From contig NZ_FPEG01000001.1 of the NCBI RefSeq assembly GCF_900117395.1, positions 1 to 64,000 on the forward strand: a DNA stretch of 64,000 nt, read 5' to 3'. The notes beneath the pieces are model-generated. The model was given only the letters and a program-made list of their open reading frames with translations. It made no database searches and was not told the origin of the DNA. Numbering within the stretch: position 1 is the first letter of the stretch; each line of letters begins with the position of its first letter. Made by a program: the position numbers and the translations under genes. Of this stretch, positions 45,876 to 55,655 are shown piece by piece. This stretch comes from Agrococcus sp. Marseille-P2731. GTDB lineage: Bacteria; Actinomycetota; Actinomycetes; Actinomycetales; Microbacteriaceae.

Positions 45876-46169
45876 ATGCTGACACCGCAGGAGATCGTGA
45901 CGAAGCACTTCTCGATGACGCGGTTCGCGCCGGGCTATGAGGCCGACGAGGTGGACGACTACCTGGATCGCATCGTGCTGACGCTCCGCGGATACCTCGA
46001 GGGCGACGGTGCAGCGATCGAGCTCCTCTCCGACGACGTCGCCGCCGCGCGATTCGCGACCACGCGGTTCCGCGAGGGCTATGCGGCCGGGGAGGTCGAC
46101 GCCTTCCTCGACGAGGTGCGCGCGACGCTCCGCTCGCACGAGCAGTCGGCCGGGCTCGCCCCCTCCTAG
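45876..46169 (+). CDS. DivIVA-domain protein with two DivI1A motifs
   Basis: A 97-aa protein with two copies of the actinobacterial DivIVA N-terminal motif: FSMTRFAPGYEADEVDDYLDRI (residues 12-33) and FATTRFREGYAAGEVDAFLDEV (about 59-80). It lacks the coiled coil of full DivIVA/Wag31. It is probably a small accessory of polar growth or division. purU begins 10 bp later. Confidence 0.88.
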   Translation: MLTPQEIVTKHFSMTRFAPGYEADEVDDYLDRIVLTLRGYLEGDGAAIELLSDDVAAARFATTRFREGYAAGEVDAFLDEVRATLRSHEQSAGLAPS

Positions 46170-46179
46170 ACTCGACCGG

Positions 46180-47028
46180 GTGAGCAACCACTGGATCCTG
46201 TCGTTCGTCTGCGAGGACCGGCCGGGCATCGTGCACGCCATCTCCGGTGCGATCGTCGCCAGCGGCGGCAACATCACCGAGTCGCAGCAGTTCTCCTCTG
46301 CCGACACCGACCGCTTCTTCATGCGGCTGCAGGTCGAGGCCGACGCCGAGCGCACCGACTTCGAGTCGCGGCTCGCACCGATCGTCGAGCGCTACGGCAT
46401 GCAGTGGCAGCTCGACGACGTCGGCCGGCCACTCAAGACGCTCGTATTGGTGTCGAAGGCTGCGCACTGCCTCAACGACATGCTCTTCCGGCAGCGCGCG
46501 GGGCAGCTCTCCGTCGACATCCCGCTCGTCATGTCGAACCACGCGGAGCTCGGTTCGCTCGCCTCCTTCTACGACGTGCCCTTCGAGCACTCGCCAGTCG
46601 TCGACGCTGGATCGAAGGCCGCGTTCGAGCGCCGGATCCTCGAGGTCGTCGAGGCGGAGGGCATCGAGCTCGTCGTGCTCGCCCGATACATGCAGATCCT
46701 CTCCCCCGAGCTGTGCGACGCGCTCGCCGGGCGACTGATCAACATCCACCACTCCTTCCTGCCGGGCTTCAAGGGCGCCAACCCCTATCGGCAGGCGCAC
46801 GCGCGCGGCGTCAAGCTCATCGGCGCGACGGCCCACTTCGTGACGAGCGACCTCGATGAGGGCCCGATCATCGAGCAGAACGTCGTGCGCGTCGATCACG
46901 CGCACTCCCCCGCCCAGCTGATCGCGATCGGGCAGGACGAGGAGTCGCGCACGCTGTCGCGCGCGGTGCAGTGGTTCGCCGAGGATCGCGTGCTGCTCGA
47001 CGGGCAGCGCACCATCATCTTCCGCTGA
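46180..47028 (+). CDS. purU: Formyltetrahydrofolate deformylase PurU
   Basis: A 282-aa protein from the GTG at 46180. An N-terminal ACT-like domain (WILSFVCEDRPGIVHAISGAI) precedes a formyltransferase domain with LVSKAAHCLNDML, NHAELG, ARYMQILS and the hallmark INIHHSFLPGFKGANPY plus GATAHFVTSDLDEGPII, in which Asn, His and Asp form the active site. It hydrolyses 10-formyl-THF to formate and THF, balancing one-carbon pools with GlyA and FolD. Confidence 0.95.
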   Translation: MSNHWILSFVCEDRPGIVHAISGAIVASGGNITESQQFSSADTDRFFMRLQVEADAERTDFESRLAPIVERYGMQWQLDDVGRPLKTLVLVSKAAHCLNDMLFRQRAGQLSVDIPLVMSNHAELGSLASFYDVPFEHSPVVDAGSKAAFERRILEVVEAEGIELVVLARYMQILSPELCDALAGRLINIHHSFLPGFKGANPYRQAHARGVKLIGATAHFVTSDLDEGPIIEQNVVRVDHAHSPAQLIAIGQDEESRTLSRAVQWFAEDRVLLDGQRTIIFR

Positions 47029-47032
47029 CCTC

Positions 47033-47132
47033 CGCTTCGGCACGGTGTGCGCATCCGGCGCGCACCGGCTCAGCGACCCACGTTCCCTGAGCCGCTCCGC
47101 GCCGGCAGGGCGCTGAGCGCGTCGAAGGGTCG
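47033..47132. repeat. Family B intergenic repeat, copy B2
   Basis: A forward half (cgcttcggcacggtgtgcgc...ctcagcgaccc) and an inverse half (ccctgagccgctccgcgcc...cgcgtcgaagggtcg) form a stem-loop right behind the purU stop codon. Confidence 0.8.
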
Positions 47133-47239
47133 CGACCCTTGCGCCGTTCGTCACCCGATGTTCAACTGAGGCCCCGGGCGCGCCGTGGGTGGCCTTCACT
47201 ACCGTCGGCAGTGTCCCTGCACCTCAACGGAGTGGAACC

Positions 47240-49960
47240 ATGCGCGCACGCACCATGCTCGGCACCGCCACCATCGCGTCCCTCGCCCTCGCCGGCCTGG
47301 TCGCGACGCCGGCGATGGCGGCTGACCATCCGGTCATCGACGAGTCCTCGGCGAACATCGACCTCAGCTGCGAGTCGCAGGCGATGGCGATCGGCGCCGT
47401 GCAGGGCAGCGGCGAGGCGACCCCGCTCGCCGGCCAGACCGTGGTCGTGCGCGGCACGGTCGTGGGCGACTGGCAGGTCGGAGGCTTCAACGGCTTCACC
47501 GTGCAGGACGCCGGCGACGGCGACGCCGCGACGAGCGACGGCATCTTCGTCTACGCACCCGGTGCAGCGGAGGTCGCCGAGGGCGACGCGGTGACCGTCA
47601 GCGGCGTCGCGGGCGAGCACTTCGGCATGACGCAGCTCTCGAGCGCCACCGTGCTCGCCTGCGGCGAGGGCGCGATGCCGGCCGCGACCGAGCTCGAGCT
47701 GCCGATCGACGACCACGAGCGCTACGAGAGCATGCTCGTCACGCTGCCGCAGGATCTCGCGATCCTCGAGTACTTCAACTACGGCCGCTACGGCGAGGTC
47801 GTCGTCGGCACGGAGCGCCAGATGCAGCCCACCGCCGTCGCGGCGCCGGGGTCCCCCGAGGCGGCAGCGATCCGAGAGGCCAACGCGATGAACCGCCTCA
47901 CCATCGACGACAGCCGCACGGCGCAGAACGCCGACCCGGCCATCCACCCCGGCAACCTCGAGGAGTTCACGCTCGAGAACACCTTCCGCGGAGGCGACCT
48001 CATCACCGGCATCACCGGTGTGCTCGACTACCGCTTCGACCTCTGGCGTCTGCAGCCGACCGAGGCGGGCACCTTCACGTCGGTCAACAGCCGCGGACCG
48101 GCACCCGAGATCGCCGGCGCGACGCTCGAGGTGACCTCGTTCAACGTGCTCAACTACTTCACGACGCTCGGCAGCCGCGGCGCGCAGACCGCTGAAGAGC
48201 TCGCGCGCCAGGAGGCGAAGATCGTCGCCGCCCTCACCGAGCTCGACTCCGCCATCATCGGTGTGAACGAGATCGAGAACAACGACGGCGAGGCGCTGGA
48301 TGCGCTGGTCGCCGCGCTCAACGAGGCCGCCGGTCCGAACGACGACGGCTCGGCTCGTTGGGCGGGCATCGACACCGGCACCGTCGGCACGGACGAGATC
48401 ACGACCGCACTGCTCTACCAGCCCGCCCTCGTCACCCCCGAGGGCGAGCACGCCGTGCTCGACGAGACCGTCGACGCGCGCTTCGACACCTCGGCCAACC
48501 GCCCCGCGATCGCGCAGTCGTTCGTCGACACCGCGACCGACCGCGTCATCACCGTCGCCGTCAACCACCTGAAGTCCAAGGGCTCGGCGTGCGAGGGCGA
48601 CACCGGCACGCCCGAGCAGGGCAACTGCAACGAGGTGCGCACGGATGCCGCGGCCGCGCTCGCCGACTGGATGGCGAGCGAGCCCACCGGTGTGGAGGCT
48701 GACGGCTCGCTCATCATCGGCGACCTGAACTCCTACGACCACGAGGATCCGATCACCACGCTCGAGGCCGCAGGCTGGAGCGACCTGCTCGAGCAGTTCC
48801 AGGGCGAGGAGGCCTACACCTACGTCTTCGACGGTCTGCTCGGCTACCTCGACTACGGTCTGGCCGATCAGGCGCTGCAGCCGCACGTCGTGGGCGCCGC
48901 CGCATGGCACGCGAACGCGGACGAGCCGAGCATCATCGACTATGCGATGGCCTTCAAGGCCGACGCGCAGGATGCGCTCTTCGCACCCGACCCCTACCGG
49001 TCGAGCGACCACGATGCCGTCGTGATCGGGCTCGCGCTCGAGGCCGCCCCGCCGACCGAGACGGTGGTCGAGACCTACGCCGGCGCGAACCGCTTCGAGA
49101 CGAACGCCGAGACCTCGCGCGCCACCTTCGCGGCTGGCACCGACGTGCTGCTGGCCTCCGGCGAGCTGTTCCCGGATGCGCTGGCCGCAGGCCCCGCGGC
49201 GGCGAGCGTCGACGCGAGCCTCCTGCTGACGCGCGCCTCGGTGCTGCCCACCGCGACGGCCGAGGAGCTCGAGCGCCTGCAGCCCTCGACCGTCACGATC
49301 GTCGGCGGCGCCCCCTCGATCTCGCCCGCCGTCGTCGCGCAGGTGCTCGACATCGTGCCCGGCGCGACCGTCGAGCGCATCGCGGGTGCCAACCGCTACC
49401 AGACGGCGGCCGAGCTGGCCGAGCGCTACTTCGGCGACGCCACCACCGCGTTCGTCGCCAGTGGCCAGGTGTTCGCCGACGCCGTCTCTGCCAGCGGCAC
49501 GGCTGCAGCGCTGGGCGACATCCCCGTGCTGCTCACGCCGCGCGATCGATCCGACGAGGCGACGCTCGAGGCGTTCGAGTCACTGGGCATCGAGTCGGCG
49601 ACCGTGCTGGGCGGACAGCCCTCGGTCTCGGACACCGCGTTGCGCGCCTACCGCGCGACGGGGGCGACGGTCACCCGCATCGCCGGCTCCGACCGCTACG
49701 CGACCAACGCCATGCTGATCGACGCCTACATCACGCCGGGCGACGAGCAGGCGATCGCCGTCGCATCGGGGCAGAACTTCCCCGATGCGCTCTCGGCCTC
49801 CATGGTCGCCGGTGCGCACAGCGCCCCGGTGGTGCTCGCGGTGCGCAGCTGCGTGCTGCTCTCGGTGGAGGAGCAGATCGCGAAGCTCGCCCCGACGGCT
49901 GTCTACAACGTCGGCGGCCTTCCCTCGCTGCACCCGGAGGCCTGGCGCACGAGCTGCTGA
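47240..49960 (+). CDS. Secreted ExeM/NucH-type endonuclease with three cell-wall-binding (CWB2) repeats
   Basis: A 906-aa exported protein. The signal peptide ends near AMA|AD (about residue 29). An OB-fold-like domain (about 55-145) is followed by an endonuclease/exonuclease/phosphatase domain (about 296-600) with TSFNVLNYF, NEIENNDGEAL, GDLNSYDHEDPI and the last His in SSDHDAVV. Three CWB2 repeats follow (about 612, 711 and 811: RIAGANRYQTAAELA and similar), which hold the nuclease on the cell wall. It would degrade extracellular DNA. This pairing is known in Microbacteriaceae-type bacteria. Confidence 0.92.
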   Translation: MRARTMLGTATIASLALAGLVATPAMAADHPVIDESSANIDLSCESQAMAIGAVQGSGEATPLAGQTVVVRGTVVGDWQVGGFNGFTVQDAGDGDAATSDGIFVYAPGAAEVAEGDAVTVSGVAGEHFGMTQLSSATVLACGEGAMPAATELELPIDDHERYESMLVTLPQDLAILEYFNYGRYGEVVVGTERQMQPTAVAAPGSPEAAAIREANAMNRLTIDDSRTAQNADPAIHPGNLEEFTLENTFRGGDLITGITGVLDYRFDLWRLQPTEAGTFTSVNSRGPAPEIAGATLEVTSFNVLNYFTTLGSRGAQTAEELARQEAKIVAALTELDSAIIGVNEIENNDGEALDALVAALNEAAGPNDDGSARWAGIDTGTVGTDEITTALLYQPALVTPEGEHAVLDETVDARFDTSANRPAIAQSFVDTATDRVITVAVNHLKSKGSACEGDTGTPEQGNCNEVRTDAAAALADWMASEPTGVEADGSLIIGDLNSYDHEDPITTLEAAGWSDLLEQFQGEEAYTYVFDGLLGYLDYGLADQALQPHVVGAAAWHANADEPSIIDYAMAFKADAQDALFAPDPYRSSDHDAVVIGLALEAAPPTETVVETYAGANRFETNAETSRATFAAGTDVLLASGELFPDALAAGPAAASVDASLLLTRASVLPTATAEELERLQPSTVTIVGGAPSISPAVVAQVLDIVPGATVERIAGANRYQTAAELAERYFGDATTAFVASGQVFADAVSASGTAAALGDIPVLLTPRDRSDEATLEAFESLGIESATVLGGQPSVSDTALRAYRATGATVTRIAGSDRYATNAMLIDAYITPGDEQAIAVASGQNFPDALSASMVAGAHSAPVVLAVRSCVLLSVEEQIAKLAPTAVYNVGGLPSLHPEAWRTSC

Positions 49961-49977
49961 TCGGATCCTGATCGGCC

Positions 49978-50020
49978 GCAGGGGCCCGTGCTCGAGTGCT
50001 GCTCGAGGCGGGCCCTCTGC
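49978..50020 (+). terminator. Terminator after the nuclease gene
   Basis: Interrupted inverted repeat gcaggggcccg / cgggccctctgc with an inner ctcgag palindrome, 17 bp after the stop codon. Confidence 0.75.
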
Positions 50021-50043
50021 GTCCTCCGCGTAGGCTGACGAGC

Positions 50044-51168
50044 GTGACGGAGCGCATGCTGCTGACGGTCGACCGGGCTCTGGCCGAGGGCGTCCTGGTG
50101 CCGGATGCGTGGGTCGAGACGGCAGACGGCATCATCACCGCAGTCGGGCAGGGAGCGCCGCCGCGCGCCCCCGATCTCGAGCTGCGAGGCGTCACGCTCG
50201 TGCCCGGCTTCGTCGACCTGCACTGCCACGGCGGCGGCGGCTCGGCGTTCGACGACGGGGCACCCGACTGGGAGGCCGTCGACCGCTTCCACGGCGAGCG
50301 CGGCAGCACCAGCAGGGCGGTCTCGCTCGTGACGGCTCCGCTCGACGAGCTGCTGCCGCGCGTCGCCGCCGCCGCCCGTCGCTGTGCGGTCGACCCATCG
50401 CTGCTCGGCATCCACCTCGAGGGCCCGTTCCTCGCCGACAGCCACCGCGGCGCCCACGACGCCTCGGCGCTGCGCGCGCCGACGCCCGATGCGGTCGAGC
50501 AGCTGCTCGACGCCGGCGAGGGCCGCATCCTGCAGGTCACGATCGCGCCCGAGCTGCCCGGGGCGCTCGACGCGATCGGCAGCTTCGCAGATGCGGGCGC
50601 GCGCGTCGCCGTCGGCCACACGGGCGCCGATGCAGCCACCGCTCGCGCCGCGTTCGATGCTGGCGCGACGCTCCTGACGCACGCCTGCAACGCCATGCCG
50701 CCGTTGCACCACCGCGCCCCTGGCCCGCTGGCTGCAGCGCTCCTCGACGAGCGCGTGACGCTCGAGGCGATCGCCGACGGCCACCACGTCGCCCCCGAGA
50801 TGCTCGCGCTGCTGCTGCGCTCGGCGCCGGGCCGCATCGCGCTCGTCACCGACGCGATGGCGGCCGCGGGCATGCCCGACGGCGACTACCGCATCGGTGC
50901 GCTCGACGTGCGGGTCGTGGGCGGGCTGCCGCGCCTGGCGGCAGATGGCACGATCGCCGGCTCGACGCTCACGCTCGACCGGGCGGTGCGGGTGCTCGTC
51001 GCTGCCGGCGTGCCCTTCGAGGTCGCCGTCGATGCGGCGACGCGAGCACCGGCGAATGCAGTGGGTCGCGACGACCTCGGCCGCATCCGGGTGGGTGCCC
51101 GAGCCGATCTCGTGGCGCTCGACGCGCGGCTCGAGGTCGTCGGGGTGTGGCGCGCTTCGACACGATGA
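50044..51168 (+). CDS. nagA: N-acetylglucosamine-6-phosphate deacetylase
   Basis: A 374-aa amidohydrolase from the GTG at 50044 (12 bp before an alternative ATG). PGFVDLHCHGGGG has the metal-binding His pair, IHLEGPF the active-site Glu, AVGHTGA and THACNAMPPLHHR further ligands, and ALVTDAMAAAGMPDGDY the catalytic Asp. It feeds GlcNAc-6-P to NagB. The other nag genes are 11 kb away on the other strand. The C-terminal ASTR and the stop are encoded by family B repeat B3. Confidence 0.93.
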   Translation: MTERMLLTVDRALAEGVLVPDAWVETADGIITAVGQGAPPRAPDLELRGVTLVPGFVDLHCHGGGGSAFDDGAPDWEAVDRFHGERGSTSRAVSLVTAPLDELLPRVAAAARRCAVDPSLLGIHLEGPFLADSHRGAHDASALRAPTPDAVEQLLDAGEGRILQVTIAPELPGALDAIGSFADAGARVAVGHTGADAATARAAFDAGATLLTHACNAMPPLHHRAPGPLAAALLDERVTLEAIADGHHVAPEMLALLLRSAPGRIALVTDAMAAAGMPDGDYRIGALDVRVVGGLPRLAADGTIAGSTLTLDRAVRVLVAAGVPFEVAVDAATRAPANAVGRDDLGRIRVGARADLVALDARLEVVGVWRASTR

Positions 51169-51198
51169 GCGCCTGCGGAGCGCACCGGCTCAGCGAGC
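51153..51198. repeat. Family B intergenic repeat, copy B3
   Basis: One 46-bp unit (cgcttcgacacgatgagcgcc...ctcagcgagc) overlaps the last five codons and the stop of nagA. Confidence 0.8.
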
Positions 51199-51205
51199 CG
51201 CAGGT

Positions 51206-51925
51206 CTAGTCCTCGTCAGGCTCGGCGACGACGTCCCACGTGCCGAAGCACGCCAGCCCCGCCGAGCGCGCGAGCGCGATGGAGGCTCCGTTGTCGAGCT
51301 GGCAGCGGTACTGCGGCTCGTAGCCGAGCGAGAGCGCATGGGCGCTCATCGCCCGCACCGTCTGCCGGGCGAGTCCGCGGCCCCGGAATCGCGGCAGCGT
51401 CAGCACCCCCAGGTCGGCGAGCGCCGTCTCGGGCCACGGGTACATGCTGGCGGCGCATGCGAGCTCGTCCTCCACGAAGGCGCCGAACACGAGCCAGTGA
51501 TCGAGCTCGACGAAGGCGTCGTCGAGGTCGCTCTCGGGGGCCTCTCGCTCGAACGCCGCGAAGGCCGTCGCGTCGGCGACGGTGAGCTGCCGCACGTGTG
51601 ACGGCGCGGTCGCCTGCACGAGCAGCTCATGCCCCTCGGCGGGCAGGTAGAAGAGCGCATCGGCGCCGTGCAGCGAGAGGTCCGCCCGCTGCAGCGCCGC
51701 CGCGAGCTGCGCCGAGCCGACGGTGCCGCCGTGCACGAGGCCGAGCGCGCGCGCGATCGAAGGAGTGGCGGAGACGATGCCGGCACCGTCGGTGGGCTCG
51801 AGCACCGCCAGGCGCCGATTCTGCGGCAGGGTCTCGTCGACGACCACGCCGAGCTCGCCGTTCGAGACGGGTGTGGCATCCGCAGACAGGGGCAGCCAGT
51901 ACTGGGTGACAGTGCTCGAGAACAT
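51206..51925 (-). CDS. GNAT-family acetyltransferase
   Basis: A 239-aa protein from the ATG at 51925 (GGAGGCG 6 bases upstream). The C-terminal GNAT domain has LGVLTLPRFRGRGLARQTVRAM (acetyl-CoA loop R-x-x-G-x-G/A) and YRCQLDNGASIALARSAGLACFGTW. The N-terminal 120 residues are a separate region that may bind the substrate. No specific substrate is evident. Confidence 0.85.
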   Translation of the reverse strand: MFSSTVTQYWLPLSADATPVSNGELGVVVDETLPQNRRLAVLEPTDGAGIVSATPSIARALGLVHGGTVGSAQLAAALQRADLSLHGADALFYLPAEGHELLVQATAPSHVRQLTVADATAFAAFEREAPESDLDDAFVELDHWLVFGAFVEDELACAASMYPWPETALADLGVLTLPRFRGRGLARQTVRAMSAHALSLGYEPQYRCQLDNGASIALARSAGLACFGTWDVVAEPDED

Positions 51926-51996
51926 GGGTTCGCCTCCGATGTGCGGGGGATGCCGACCACGCAGCACCGCAGGGTATCGGTGGTGTGACGGGCGCA

Positions 51997-52136
51997 CGCT
52001 TCGACACGGTGAGCGCCTGCGGCACGCACCGGCTCAGCGACCGCGCTTCGACACGGTGAGCGCCTGCGGCACGCACCGGCTCAGCGACCACGCTTCGACA
52101 CGGTGAGCGCCTGCGGCACGCACCGGCTCAGCGACC
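51997..52136. repeat. Family B intergenic repeat, three tandem copies
   Basis: The 46-bp unit cgcttcgacacggtgagcgcc...ctcagcgacc is repeated three times without a base change (51997, 52044, 52091), separated by a single g or a. It is not a CRISPR array, since no spacer-length sequences separate the units. Confidence 0.9.
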
Positions 52137-52155
52137 CGTCGCCAGCTGAGCCCGC

Positions 52156-55100
52156 CTAGCGGAAGTCGCGCGACCCCGAGCTCGGCACCTCGAAGCGCTC
52201 GAGCCGATCGGCGAGCAGCGCGATGACCCCCTCGGGCGTCCGCTGCAGCATGCCTTGCACGATGAGCGCTGGCGAGTGCCGCGCGACCTGCCGCGAGTGC
52301 GCCCACAGCCCCTTCGAGATGATGACGTTCAGCATGCCCGTCTCGTCCTCGAGGTTCATGAAGGTGACGCCCTGCGCCGTGCTCGGCCGCTGCCGGTGCG
52401 TGACGACGCCCGCCGCCTGCACGCGCCGGCCGGGCTCTGCCTCAGCGAGCGCCGCGATCGGCAGCACGCCGCGGCCGTCGAGCATCGCGCGCGCGTGCCG
52501 CACCGGATGATCATCCGTCGCGACACCCGTCGACCAGATGTCGAGCGCCACCTGCTCGGAGGCCGACAGCATCGGCAGCAGCGGCGGCTGGATGACCAGC
52601 TGCGAGCCCTCGAGCTGATCCTCGCGCTCCGCCGACGCGGGGCCCGCGAGCCACAGCCCCTCCCGCCGGCTGACGCCCAGCCCCTCGAGCGCGCCAGCGG
52701 TCGCGAGCGCCTCGAGCTCGCCGCGGTCGAGGTCGGCGCGGCGCGCGAGGTCGTGGATGTCGCGCAGCGGCGCCGCCTCGCGCGCGGCGACGATGCGCTC
52801 GGCGGCCGCCTCGCCCACGCCCGCGACGCTCGTGAGCCCCATCCGCACGGCGAAGCCCGCGTCGCGCCGATGCCGGTCGCGCATCGCGAGCGTCTCTGTC
52901 GCGACCTTCGGCACGGGCGGCTGCTCCCGCTCGAGGCACGCGTCGACGCCTGGCCTGCGCTCGCCGTGCCGCTCGAGGCCAGCGACGATGCCCGACCGCG
53001 CCACGTCGGGGCGCAGCGTCTCGACGCCGTGCCTCGAGGCATCCTTCACGAGCGTCTGCGGGGACCAGAACCCCATGGGCTGGCTGCGCAGCAGCCCAGC
53101 GAGGAACGCCGCCGGGTAGTGCAGCTTGAGCCACGACGAGGAGTAGACGAGCTTGCCGAACGCGAGCGAGTGCGACTCGGCGAAGCCGAAGCCCGCGAAG
53201 GCCTCGATCTTGCGGTAGATCGACTCGGCCGTCTCGTCGTCCACACCGTTCGCGGCCATGCCCGCGAAGAGCTTCGCCTTGAGCGCCTCGATGCGCTCCC
53301 GCGATCGCTTCGAGCCGATCGCGCGGCGCAGCTGGTCGGCCTCGCCGGCGTCGAAGCCGCCGACCGCGACCGACATCTGCATCAGCTGCTCCTGGAACAG
53401 CGGCACCCCGAGGGTGCGCTCGAGGACCGGCACGAGCAGCGCGTGCGGATAGGTCACCGGCTCGGCACCGGTGCGGCGGCGGATGTAGGGGTGCACCGCA
53501 CCGCCCTGGATGGGGCCGGGGCGGATGAGCGCGATCTCGATCACCAGGTCGTAGAAGCTGCGCGGCTTCAGCCGCGGGAGGGTGGCCATCTGCGCGCGCG
53601 ACTCGACCTGGAACACGCCCACCGCATCCGCCTCGCACAGCATGTCGTAGACCCCCGCCTCCTCGGCGGGGATCGACCCGATCGACCACTCCTCGCCGAG
53701 GTGCTCGCGCGCGAGCTCGAGGGTGTGCGACATGGCGCCGAGCATGCCGAGGCCCAGCAGGTCGAACTTCACCAGGCCCATCCACTCGCAGTCGTCCTTG
53801 TCCCACTGCAGCACCGTGCGATGCTCCATGCGCGCGGGCTCGATGGGGCAGACCGTGCCGACGGGCTGCTCGGTGAGCACCATGCCACCCGAGTGGATGC
53901 CGAGGTGGCGGGGCGCGTGCAGGAACTCGCCGGCGAGCAGCGCGACCGGCTCGGGGATGCCGCTGTCCTCGTCGATGCGCGAGTAGGACTCGACCGACTT
54001 CGACCAGGCGTTCTGCTGCCCGACGGCATAGCCGAGCGCCTTCGCCGCGTCGCGCACCGCCGACTTCGGGCGGTAGGTGATGACGTTGGCGACCTGCGCG
54101 GCGTTGCGGCGGCCGTAGCGCTCGTAGACGTGCTGGATCACCTCTTCGCGCCGGTCGGCGTCGAAGTCGATGTCGATGTCGGGCTCCTCGGTGCGCATCA
54201 TCGAGATGAAGCGCTCGAAGGGCAGGTCGTAGCGGATGGGGTCGACGGCGGTGATGCCGAGGATGAAGCAGACGGCGCTCGCGACGGCCGAGCCGCGGCC
54301 CTGGCAGAGGATGCCGCGGCTGTGGGCGAACTCGGCGATCTCGAACACGATGAGGAAGTAGCCGGCGAAGCCCTTCTCGTCGATGAGGCGCAGCTCGTGG
54401 TCGAGCCGCCCCCGCACCGAGGGGCTGGGTGCGCCGTCTGCGCCGGTGTCGTAGACGCGCGGCAGCCGCTCGTCGACGAGCGCCCGCAGCCAGCTCATGG
54501 GGGTGTGCCCCGGTGGCACCTCGGTCTTCGGCAGGGCGGGGGATGCGGCGCGCAGGTCGAAGGCGAGGTCGCGCCCGAGCGCCGCGGCCGTGTCGACGGC
54601 GCCGGGGAACGCGCGGAAGCGACGGGCCATGACGGCGCCCGAGCGCAGCGACGGCACGCCGCCGGCGGGCAGCCAGGCGTCGAGCTCGTCGATCGAGCGG
54701 CGGGCGCGCACGGCCGCGACCGCGTCGCCGAGCTGCTGCCGGGCGGGGCTCGCGATGTGGGCGTTGGTGGTCGCGATCATCGGCAGCCCGCGGCGCTCGG
54801 CGAGGTCGGCGAGCACCCGGTTGCGCTCGTGGTCGCGCGGGTCGCCGATGTCGCTCAGCTCGACCACGACGCGATCCCGACCGAAGAGCGACGCGAGCCG
54901 GTCGAGCTCGTGACCGGCGGCATCCGCCCCGTCTGCGTCGGCACCGAAGCGGTCGAGCGCCTGGCGCACGGTGCCCTTGCGGCAGCCCGACAGGATCATC
55001 CACTCGCCGCGCGCGGTCTCGGCGAGCCGCTCGAGCTCGAAGATGGGCCGCCCCTTCTCGCCCGGCCGGCCGCGGCTGTCGGTCGAGAGGTAGCCGTCGG

Positions 55101-55554
55101 TGAGCGCCGAGGCGAGCGCCGAGTAGCCCGTCGGGCCGGTCGCGAGTGCGACGAGGTGGCTGCCGTCGGGGTCGGGGATGCCGTGCTGCGGGGTCTCGAG
55201 GCCGAGCGAGAACTCGGTGCCGAAGACGGTGGGCAGCTGCGCCTCTGCGGCGGCCTCGGCGAAGCGCACCGCGCCGTAGAGCCCGTCGTGGTCGACGAGC
55301 GCGAGCGCCTCGAGGCCGAGCCTGCGCGCCTCGTTCACGAGCTCTGCCGGGCTCGAGGCGCCGTCGAGGAAGGAGTAGTGCGAGTGGGCGTGCAGCTCGG
55401 CGTAGGGCGTCGAGGCGCTCGGCACGCGGATGCGCGGGCGCCGCGCCTCGTCGAGCTCCTCGGCGCGCGGGGTCTTGCCCGCCCCGACGTCGCGGTCGCT
55501 GAGGATGCCCTCGAGCTCGCGCCACGGCATCGCCGGGTTGTTCCAGCCGGCCAT
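52156..55554 (-). CDS. dnaE2: Error-prone DNA polymerase DnaE2 (ImuC)
   Basis: A 1132-aa family C polymerase. The PHP domain begins YAELHAHSHYSFLDGASSP (about 50), with LALVDHDGLYGAVRF and TTNAHIA. The palm has GRGSAVASAVCFILGIT and the catalytic acidic run PDIDIDFDADRREEV (about 455-470). The C-terminal OB fold reads AAGVVTHRQRPSTAQGVTFMNLEDETG. The length (shorter than DnaE1) and motifs fit ImuC/DnaE2, which does damage-induced mutagenesis with ImuA and ImuB. It is 168 bp downstream of imuB, with a hairpin and tandem repeat in the gap. Confidence 0.95.
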   Translation of the reverse strand: MAGWNNPAMPWRELEGILSDRDVGAGKTPRAEELDEARRPRIRVPSASTPYAELHAHSHYSFLDGASSPAELVNEARRLGLEALALVDHDGLYGAVRFAEAAAEAQLPTVFGTEFSLGLETPQHGIPDPDGSHLVALATGPTGYSALASALTDGYLSTDSRGRPGEKGRPIFELERLAETARGEWMILSGCRKGTVRQALDRFGADADGADAAGHELDRLASLFGRDRVVVELSDIGDPRDHERNRVLADLAERRGLPMIATTNAHIASPARQQLGDAVAAVRARRSIDELDAWLPAGGVPSLRSGAVMARRFRAFPGAVDTAAALGRDLAFDLRAASPALPKTEVPPGHTPMSWLRALVDERLPRVYDTGADGAPSPSVRGRLDHELRLIDEKGFAGYFLIVFEIAEFAHSRGILCQGRGSAVASAVCFILGITAVDPIRYDLPFERFISMMRTEEPDIDIDFDADRREEVIQHVYERYGRRNAAQVANVITYRPKSAVRDAAKALGYAVGQQNAWSKSVESYSRIDEDSGIPEPVALLAGEFLHAPRHLGIHSGGMVLTEQPVGTVCPIEPARMEHRTVLQWDKDDCEWMGLVKFDLLGLGMLGAMSHTLELAREHLGEEWSIGSIPAEEAGVYDMLCEADAVGVFQVESRAQMATLPRLKPRSFYDLVIEIALIRPGPIQGGAVHPYIRRRTGAEPVTYPHALLVPVLERTLGVPLFQEQLMQMSVAVGGFDAGEADQLRRAIGSKRSRERIEALKAKLFAGMAANGVDDETAESIYRKIEAFAGFGFAESHSLAFGKLVYSSSWLKLHYPAAFLAGLLRSQPMGFWSPQTLVKDASRHGVETLRPDVARSGIVAGLERHGERRPGVDACLEREQPPVPKVATETLAMRDRHRRDAGFAVRMGLTSVAGVGEAAAERIVAAREAAPLRDIHDLARRADLDRGELEALATAGALEGLGVSRREGLWLAGPASAEREDQLEGSQLVIQPPLLPMLSASEQVALDIWSTGVATDDHPVRHARAMLDGRGVLPIAALAEAEPGRRVQAAGVVTHRQRPSTAQGVTFMNLEDETGMLNVIISKGLWAHSRQVARHSPALIVQGMLQRTPEGVIALLADRLERFEVPSSGSRDFR

Positions 55555-55575
55555 CGCTCCCCCTTCCCCTGCTGC

Positions 55576-55616
55576 TGCGCCTGCCTGCGCCTGCCTGCGC
55601 CTGCCTGCGCCTGCCT
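55576..55616. repeat. 10-bp tandem repeat in the imuB-dnaE2 gap
   Basis: The unit ctgcctgcgc is repeated about four times, just upstream of the dnaE2 start on its leader. The 10-bp period could change leader length or promoter spacing by slippage. Confidence 0.8.
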
Positions 55617-55655
55617 CGTCCGCCTCATCCGCCGTTCTTCAACCGGTCTCCCGGT

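Noticed and set aside
51997-52136. Possible CRISPR array (46-bp repeats, three copies)
   Set aside because: The units are separated by a single base, there are no spacers and no cas genes.
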